Source: CBDCNH01 sp965219015 (GTDB taxonomy: Bacteria > Pseudomonadota > Alphaproteobacteria > Rhodobacterales > Rhodobacteraceae). Taken from it: 64,000 bases of DNA. The translations under genes were made by a program, and so were the position numbers. The notes under the pieces were generated by a model. It was not told the origin of the DNA. It did no database searches and saw only the letters and a program-made list of their open reading frames with translations. Location: the NCBI GenBank assembly GCA_965219015.1, contig CBDCNH010000011.1, positions 930,001 to 994,000 on the forward strand. The letters are read 5' to 3'. Positions 59,457-64,000 of the stretch are shown here, piece after piece. Positions within the stretch are counted from its first letter, which is position 1, and every line of letters begins with the position of its first letter.

Positions 59457-60412
59457 CCCGCCGCGAGGATGGCCTCGATCATCGCCGCATTGCCGCGCGA
59501 GACCTCCAGCGTGCAGGGCGGCGGGATGCCGTCGCGGACCGCGCGGCCGAAGTCCTCGATCATCGCGCGGTACTGGTTCACGCCGTTGAAGCGCTCGATT
59601 GTCATGGTGCCGTCGGCCCGGCGCAGCTCGATCGCGGTGTCGCCGTAGAGCGCTGCGTTGAACGGAGCGGTGAGGCGGAGCCAGCCGGTCTCGCCCTGGA
59701 ACGTCATCTCCTGGCGCGGCGCCTGGCGCATGCCGCAGGTGAACGCCATCGTGACCCCCGGGAAGTCCGCCCAGACGCGCGCGAAGGTGTCCACGCCGCC
59801 CTCGCGCTGGATGTCGGCGCGGAGGCCGACCGGCTCGGCGCCGGTGACGTAGCGCGCCGTGATGGCAGGATAGACGCCGATGTCCCAGAGCCCACCACCG
59901 CCGGTCTCGGGGCGGTTGCGGATGTTGGCGGGGTCGGTGTTGCGGTAGGTGAACGCGCCCTCGATATGGACGAGCGGGCCGATGGCGCCGTCGTCGACGA
60001 GCGCCTTCGCGCGGTGCCACTGCGGGTGCGAGAGGACCATGAACGCTTCCGCCGCGACGCGCTCCGCCGCATCGCGCGCCGCGATCAGACCGTCGATCTC
60101 GCCCGCCGCGAGCGCCAGCGGCTTCTCGCAGAGCACGTGCTTGCCGGCGTCGAGGGCCCGCCGCGTCCATTCGACGTGGAGGTGGTTCGGGAGCGGGACG
60201 TAGACCGCGTCGATGCCCGGATCGTCGATGAGCGCCTCGTAGGTCTCGTGGAGGCGCAGGCCGGGCGCCATCGCGGCGAAGGGTAGGGCCCGCTCGGGCC
60301 GCGTGGTCGCGAGCGCCGCCAGGACGGCATGGTCCGCGGCATGGATGCCGGGCGCCACCACCGTCCGGGCGATCTTCGCCGATCCGAGGATGCCCCAGCG
60401 CAGAGGCTCCAT
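59453..60412 (-). CDS. Gfo/Idh/MocA family oxidoreductase
   Basis: 319 aa. Rossmann fingerprint LRWGILGSAKIARTVVAPG (residues 4-22), the VPLPNHLHVEWTRRALDAGKHVLCEKPLA block with the EKP Lys, and the C-terminal substrate domain with DIGVYPAI (Asp/His-site equivalent). Members oxidise or reduce sugars, inositols or diols with NAD(P). Isolated here between the nuclease gene (4-nt convergent overlap) and rpoH, so substrate unknown. Confidence 0.92.
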   Translation of the reverse strand: MEPLRWGILGSAKIARTVVAPGIHAADHAVLAALATTRPERALPFAAMAPGLRLHETYEALIDDPGIDAVYVPLPNHLHVEWTRRALDAGKHVLCEKPLALAAGEIDGLIAARDAAERVAAEAFMVLSHPQWHRAKALVDDGAIGPLVHIEGAFTYRNTDPANIRNRPETGGGGLWDIGVYPAITARYVTGAEPVGLRADIQREGGVDTFARVWADFPGVTMAFTCGMRQAPRQEMTFQGETGWLRLTAPFNAALYGDTAIELRRADGTMTIERFNGVNQYRAMIEDFGRAVRDGIPPPCTLEVSRGNAAMIEAILAAG

Positions 60413-60470
60413 GCCGTCTCTCCCGCAGCCCGGCGCCGACGCTGACGCGCGGCGCCGCGAAGGGCAAGGG

Positions 60471-61367
60471 TCATGCGGGCTCGAGCATCCCCTTCTCGGA
60501 CGCGAGCGTCCGCATCCGCGCCTGCAGCTTCTCGAACGCGCGCACCTCGATCTGCCGGATGCGCTCGCGGCTGACGTCGTACTGCGTCGAGAGCTCCTCG
60601 AGCGTCACCGGCTGGTCCTCGAGCCGCCGCTGCATCAGGATGTCGCGCTCGCGGTCGTTGAGCACGTCCATCGCCCGCATCAGGAGGTCTCGCCGGGCGT
60701 CGAGCTCTTCGCGCTCGGCGTAGTCGCCTGCCTGGTCGGCGTCCTCGTCCTCGAGCCAGTCCTGCCACTGGGTCGCGCTGTCGCCGTCCATGCCGACGGT
60801 GGCGTTGAGCGAGCTGTCGCCCCCCGAGAGCCGCCGGTTCATCGAGATCACCTCGTCCTCGGTCACGCTGAGGTCGGTCGCGATGCGCTTGACGTTCTCG
60901 GGCCTGAGGTCGCCCTCCTCGAGCGCGCCGAGCTTGGCCTTCGCCTTGCGGAGGTTGAAGAAGAGCTTCTTCTGCGCCGAGGTCGTGCCGAGCTTCACGA
61001 GGCTCCAGGAGCGCAGGATGTACTCCTGGATCGAGGCGCGGATCCACCACATCGCGTAGGTCGCGAGCCGGAAGCCCTTCTCGGGGTCGAAGCGCTTGAC
61101 CGCCTGCATCAGCCCGACGTTGGCCTCGGAGATGACCTCCGCCTGGGGCAGCCCGTAGCCGCGATAGCCCATCGCGATCTTGGCCGCGAGGCGCAGGTGC
61201 GAGGTCACGAGCTGGTGCGCGGCGCCGGTGTCCTGGTGGTCCACCCAGCGCTTGGCGAGCATGTACTCCGTCTCCGGCTCCAGCATCGGGAACTTGCGGA
61301 TTTCCTGCAGGTAGCGGTTGAGGCCCTGCTCGGGCGACGGGACGGGGAGGTTGGCGTAGCTGCTCAT
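60471..61367 (-). CDS. rpoH: RNA polymerase sigma-32 factor RpoH
   Basis: 298 aa. Region 1.2-like NRYLQEIRKFPMLEPETEYMLAKRWVDHQD, region 2 ATSHLRLAAKIAMGYRGYGLPQAEVISEANVGLMQAVKRFDPEKGFRLATYAMWWIRASIQEYILRSWSLVKLGTT and region 4 LEELSTQYDVSRERIRQIEVRAFEKL are fully present; the segment around QKKLFFNLRK is the RpoH box. It directs heat- and oxidative-stress transcription in alphaproteobacteria. Start 61367 (MSSYANLPVPSPEQGL) follows AAAGG. Lies beside rluD/DUF6476 as in many Rhodobacterales. Confidence 0.95.
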   Translation of the reverse strand: MSSYANLPVPSPEQGLNRYLQEIRKFPMLEPETEYMLAKRWVDHQDTGAAHQLVTSHLRLAAKIAMGYRGYGLPQAEVISEANVGLMQAVKRFDPEKGFRLATYAMWWIRASIQEYILRSWSLVKLGTTSAQKKLFFNLRKAKAKLGALEEGDLRPENVKRIATDLSVTEDEVISMNRRLSGGDSSLNATVGMDGDSATQWQDWLEDEDADQAGDYAEREELDARRDLLMRAMDVLNDRERDILMQRRLEDQPVTLEELSTQYDVSRERIRQIEVRAFEKLQARMRTLASEKGMLEPA

Positions 61368-61441
61368 CGGGCGGCCTTTCGTGTCGCGGCGGGGGGTCGA
61401 CCCCCACATCTTGATCTAGTCATGCGGGCCCTTCGCAACAA
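61368..61441 (-). promoter_or_regulatory. Probable rpoH promoter and 5' leader hairpin
   Basis: On the minus strand TTGTTG (61441-61436) and TAGATC (61418-61413) are separated by 17 nt, a plausible promoter 46 nt before the ATG. The leader then contains GGGGG-TCGA-CCCCC (61392-61405), a 5-bp stem, between promoter and the AAAGG ribosome site. Translation control of rpoH by leader structure is known in E. coli; here it is only suggested by position. Confidence 0.4.
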
Positions 61442-61536
61442 GCAGCGGGCAAGCATGGCCTTGGAACGCACACTGACCCTGCGTCCGTCGGCGCACCAGC
61501 GGCTGACACGACCTCTCACGCGGACGTGCAGCAACG

Positions 61537-62553
61537 TCATCCTGCGCGCAGAGATGCTAACAGATCCATAAGATCGGCGGGCGGTCCCGTTGACCACGAG
61601 AGCGGCGCGCCCGACACGGGGTGCCGAAAGCCGAGGGTCGCCGCGTGAAGCGCCTGACGGGGAAAGGCTTCGACGGCATCGCGCGCCGGAGTTCCGGCCG
61701 GGACGCGCCGACGGCCGCCGTAGGTCGGATCGCCGACGAGCCCGTGCCCGACATGCGCGAGATGCACGCGGATCTGGTGGGTCCGGCCGGTCTCGAGCCG
61801 GCATTCGAGGAGCGCCAGCGCGGGCGGCGCGCCGAAGGTCTCGATGACGCGCGCCCGCGTCACCGCGTGGCGACCGCCGGCGGGCACCACGGCCTGGCGC
61901 TGCCGGTCGGTGCGGTGCCGCGCGAGCCGCGCCTCGATGCGGAGCACCAGGCCCGGCTCGAAGCTGACCCCCGCCATGCCGCCGAGCCGCGGGTCGGCCG
62001 CGTCGGGCACGCCGTGGCAGAGCGCCAGATACCGCCGCTCGACCGTATGCGCGGCGAACTGCGCCGCGAGCCCCTGGTGCGCCCGGTCGGTCTTGGCGAC
62101 GACGAGAAGCCCCGATGTGTCCTTGTCGATGCGGTGCACGATCCCTGGCCGCAGCGGCCCGCCGGGCAGCGTCCCGAAATGGTGCAGGAGCGCGTTGACG
62201 AGCGTGCCGCCGCGGCTCCCCGGCGCCGGATGCACGACCATGCCGGCGGGCTTGTCGACGACCACGAGGTCCGCGTCCTCGTGGACGATAGCGAGCGGCA
62301 GGGCCTCGGGGGCGGCGTGCATCGGCGCGGCCTCGGGGATCCGGAGCGCGAGGACGTCGCCCGCGCCGACCCTTGCCGCGAGATCGGTGACGGGCGCGCC
62401 GTCGCGCCAGACGGCCCCTTCGGCGATCAGCCGGGCGATGCGCGAGCGCGACAGCCCCTCCGCCTCTGGCACGTCGCGCGCGAGCGCCTTATCAAGGCGG
62501 GCCGGCGGGTCGGCCCCGATCCGGACATCGAGGCTGCGGGGACCGGGCTCCAT
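61537..62553 (-). CDS. rluD: 23S rRNA pseudouridine synthase, RluD/RluA family
   Basis: 338 aa. N-terminal S4 domain (ARLDKALARDVPEAEGLSRSRIARLIAEGAV) and catalytic domain with HRIDKDTSGLLVVAKTD near residue 145 (catalytic Asp), VVDKPAGMVVHPAPG and ETGRTHQIRVHLAHVGHGLVGDPTYG. It converts U1911, U1915 and U1917 in E. coli 23S rRNA helix 69. Its ATG (62553) directly abuts the ATG of the divergent DUF6476 gene (62554), so both ribosome sites lie within the other gene. Confidence 0.94.
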   Translation of the reverse strand: MEPGPRSLDVRIGADPPARLDKALARDVPEAEGLSRSRIARLIAEGAVWRDGAPVTDLAARVGAGDVLALRIPEAAPMHAAPEALPLAIVHEDADLVVVDKPAGMVVHPAPGSRGGTLVNALLHHFGTLPGGPLRPGIVHRIDKDTSGLLVVAKTDRAHQGLAAQFAAHTVERRYLALCHGVPDAADPRLGGMAGVSFEPGLVLRIEARLARHRTDRQRQAVVPAGGRHAVTRARVIETFGAPPALALLECRLETGRTHQIRVHLAHVGHGLVGDPTYGGRRRVPAGTPARDAVEAFPRQALHAATLGFRHPVSGAPLSWSTGPPADLMDLLASLRAG

Positions 62554-62859
62554 ATGACGAACGCTCCCGACGATGCGGCCCCGGTGCCGGGCCTGCGGCT
62601 CCTCAAGGCGCTGGTGATCGCGCTGGCCGTGACCCTGATCGGCGGGCTTCTAACGATCGTCGCGGTCATTGTCATCCGCTTCCCGCGGGCCGGGACAGTC
62701 GCCGAGGCTTTACCCGACAGCATCCGCCTGCCCGAGGGTGTCGCGGCGACGGCCTTCACCGCCGGTCCGGGCTGGTACGCCGTCGTCGCCGGACGGGAGA
62801 TCCTGATCTACGACGCCGAAACCGGCACCATGCGGCAGCGGATCGCGCTGCTTCCCTGA
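62554..62859 (+). CDS. DUF6476 single-pass membrane protein
   Basis: 101 aa: short Pro-rich cytoplasmic N-terminus, a membrane helix (LKALVIALAVTLIGGLLTIVAVIVIRF, about 20-46), and a small beta domain (WYAVVAGREILIYDAETGTMRQRI). DUF6476 genes sit divergently next to rluD in many Rhodobacterales. No function is known. Start is fixed by the CATATG junction with rluD, with no other ATG before the helix. Confidence 0.88.
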   Translation: MTNAPDDAAPVPGLRLLKALVIALAVTLIGGLLTIVAVIVIRFPRAGTVAEALPDSIRLPEGVAATAFTAGPGWYAVVAGREILIYDAETGTMRQRIALLP

Positions 62860-62930
62860 GACGTCGTGCCGGAACTTTGCACCGACTTCGCGACTTTCTA
62901 CGCACACGCAGTCAGCGGAGGCGCGCGCGC

Positions 62931-62996
62931 ATGTACAGCATATTCTGGTTGATCGGAGCGGTCGTCATCGTGCTCGCGATCCTGCAGGCCGTCTGA
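62931..62996 (+). CDS. 21-aa membrane microprotein
   Basis: MYSIFWLIGAVVIVLAILQAV, a single hydrophobic helix with no charged residue. An SD-like GGAG lies about 12 nt before the ATG. Such 20-40 residue peptides are frequent next to holin-like and DUF883-like envelope genes and are usually missed in annotation. It lies 34 nt before the start of the next gene. Probably inserts in the inner membrane; function unknown. Confidence 0.65.
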   Translation: MYSIFWLIGAVVIVLAILQAV

Positions 62997-63029
62997 GCGC
63001 AAGCCGATCCCACAGTGAAGGACATTCCC

Positions 63030-63629
63030 ATGACGGACACCCCACGATCTGCCGACCTCAAGGCCGATGCGGCAGCGGCGGGCGACAGCGTACGCGACCG
63101 GGCGACGGAAGCGGCGGACAAGGCTCGCCACACCGCCTCCGACCTCTCGCACGATCTGAAGGCGGAGGCGCGCAGCCGCTACGAGTCGGCCAAGTCCCTG
63201 GCGTCCGACCGGACCGCCGCGGCCAAGGACAGCGCGGCCTCGCAGGTCTCGCGCCTGGCGTCGGCGCTGAAGGACGCGCGATCCGATCTCGAGCCCGGCA
63301 GCATCGGCGACCAGGTCTTCGACAGCGCGGCCGACACGCTTTCGGGGTTCGCGAGCTCGATCCAGGGCAAGAGCATCGGGACGATCATGAACGACGTCTC
63401 CGAATTCGGGCGCCGCAACCCGGCCGCCTTCCTCGGCGGCGCTGTTCTCGTGGGCTTCGCCATCGCGCGCTTCGCGAAGGCGAGCACGCCGGGCACGGAC
63501 TACGGCAGCGGCAGCTATGGCCGCAGCGTCTACGGGCGTGACAGCTACGCGCCGGAAGCCACGCGCCCGGACCCGGCTGACCGCGTGAGCGCCGTCCAGC
63601 CCGCGCCCTACACGCCCGGAGACATCTGA
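63030..63629 (+). CDS. Helix-rich membrane-associated protein (DUF883/YqjD-like architecture)
   Basis: 199 aa. Residues 1-110 are an Ala/Asp/Lys/Arg-rich amphipathic coiled helix (RDRATEAADKARHTASDLSHDLKAEARSRYESAKSLA) like apolipoprotein/LEA-type or YqjD proteins; a membrane helix follows (AAFLGGAVLVGFAIARFA, about 133-150), then a Gly/Ser/Tyr-rich tail (YGSGSYGRSVYGRDSY). The layout resembles ribosome- or envelope-associated stress proteins. Start 63030 (MTDTPRS) follows GAAGGA; the GTG at 63015 is possible. The next gene begins one base after the stop. Confidence 0.78.
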   Translation: MTDTPRSADLKADAAAAGDSVRDRATEAADKARHTASDLSHDLKAEARSRYESAKSLASDRTAAAKDSAASQVSRLASALKDARSDLEPGSIGDQVFDSAADTLSGFASSIQGKSIGTIMNDVSEFGRRNPAAFLGGAVLVGFAIARFAKASTPGTDYGSGSYGRSVYGRDSYAPEATRPDPADRVSAVQPAPYTPGDI

Positions 63630-63630
63630 G

Positions 63631-64000
63631 ATGGCGGACCCTGTCGAACGGTCCGCGCCGGCGCTGATCGGAGATCTCGTCGGCAACGTGACCGAGCTCT
63701 TCCGCAAGGAAATGCAGCTCTTGCGCGCCGAGCTCCGCGAGAAATCCACTCAGGCGGTGACCGCGATCGGCCTCATCGTCGCGGCGATCGTCATCGCGCT
63801 GACGGCCCTCAACGTCCTCGCCGCAGCGCTGGTGGCCGCGATCACCGCGGCCGGGCTCGACGGCGGCTGGGCCGCGCTCATCGTGGGCGCGGTGTTCGCG
63901 ATCGTCGCGTTCGCGCTCGCGGCGAAGGGCATCAGCGACCTCAAGGCGAGCAACCTCGTTCCCGAACGCACGGCCGACGCCGTGACGAACGACGCGCGGA
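63631..64000 (+). CDS. Phage holin-family (DUF1469-like) membrane protein, truncated by the window
   Basis: At least 123 aa, open to the end of the window. PALIGDLVGNVTELFRKEMQLLRAELREKS is the family N-terminus (amphipathic helix), followed by two membrane helices (AVTAIGLIVAAIVIALTALNVLAAALVAAI and AALIVGAVFAIVAFALAAKGI). In many proteobacteria this 'holin-like' protein is chromosomal, paired with a YqjD/DUF883-like gene and linked to envelope stress rather than to phage. Same pairing here. Confidence 0.85.
   Translation, partial: MADPVERSAPALIGDLVGNVTELFRKEMQLLRAELREKSTQAVTAIGLIVAAIVIALTALNVLAAALVAAITAAGLDGGWAALIVGAVFAIVAFALAAKGISDLKASNLVPERTADAVTNDAR

Noticed and set aside
60085..61407. 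440-aa minus-strand ORF covering rpoH and part of the oxidoreductase in another frame
   Set aside because: The composition is Arg/Ala/Pro-only and the overlapping frames encode RpoH and a Gfo/Idh/MocA enzyme unmistakably.

Overview
The window is very GC-rich (most genes look close to 70% G+C), gene-dense and packed with 1-4 nt start/stop overlaps. Family content points to an alphaproteobacterium, most likely of the Rhodobacterales: a VPLPA-type C-terminal sorting signal, a rluD/DUF6476/rpoH block, a CarD regulator next to a 7Fe ferredoxin, a SUV3-like helicase followed by an S4 protein, and hpnCDE. Genus cannot be told from the sequence.

Layout. 1-2197: the end of an unidentified gene and a GH15 glycoside hydrolase. 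2274-14155: the most interesting block, a pigment locus. A rightward hpnC-hpnD-hpnE operon (squalene by the three-step route) faces a leftward operon: DUF2141 secreted protein, CrtN-type desaturase, an inserted GIY-YIG/DUF4357 gene, a second CrtI/CrtN/CrtP-type oxidoreductase, acyltransferase, family 2 glycosyltransferase and sulfotransferase; an ALDH3-type aldehyde dehydrogenase converges on it. Together these resemble a C30 carotenoid acid glycosyl-ester (staphyloxanthin-like) pathway fed by squalene, with an added sulfotransferase. 14161-15805: DUF4396 membrane protein and a nitrilase-family amidase. 15853-17460: a lone, distinctly AT-richer gene of unknown function, probably acquired. 17611-18563: two membrane proteins. 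18641-23295: a structured leader and a YtfQ-YtfR-YtfT-YjfF type sugar ABC transporter. 23277-24626: lytic transglycosylase-like lipoprotein and a DJ-1/PfpI protein. 24728-30555: gatB followed by hisB (frameshifted), hisH, hisA, hisF and hisE, with extra genes between them. 30785-34621: YHS protein, rlmB, tRNA-Tyr, a glycosyltransferase-like protein and MetY-type sulfhydrylase. 34625-42762: SIMPL protein, a large GspL/PilP-like bitopic protein, HPPD with a divergent Lrp regulator, a CPA2/Kef antiporter, CarD and ferredoxin. 42830-47988: S4 protein with no normal start, SUV3-like helicase, TPR protein, SCP2 protein and an alpha/beta hydrolase. 47985-51935: the Anbu proteasome-like cluster with transglutaminase, alpha-E and ATP-grasp partners. 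52094-53145: a BLUF photoreceptor and a VPLPA-CTERM protein. 53195-56393: ligase-associated exonuclease, an unknown gene and an ATP-dependent DNA ligase. 56449-62859: oligoendopeptidase F, a nuclease-like protein, Gfo/Idh/MocA oxidoreductase, rpoH, rluD and DUF6476. 62931-64000: a 21-aa membrane microprotein, a helix-rich envelope/stress protein and a truncated holin-like protein.

The strongest candidates for something undescribed are (i) the GIY-YIG/DUF4357 gene sitting inside the carotenoid operon between two perfect 20-bp direct repeats, so that its removal would exactly rebuild the start/stop overlap of the flanking genes; (ii) the squalene-fed C30 pathway with a sulfotransferase; (iii) an unknown 197-aa gene wedged by overlaps at both ends between a DNA exonuclease and a DNA ligase; and (iv) the isolated AT-rich coiled-coil protein. 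Two apparent lesions (a one-base frameshift in hisB and a missing start codon in the S4 gene) may be real or sequencing errors. No rRNA, CRISPR array, transposase or integrase was seen, and no stretch longer than 300 bases lacks a gene.
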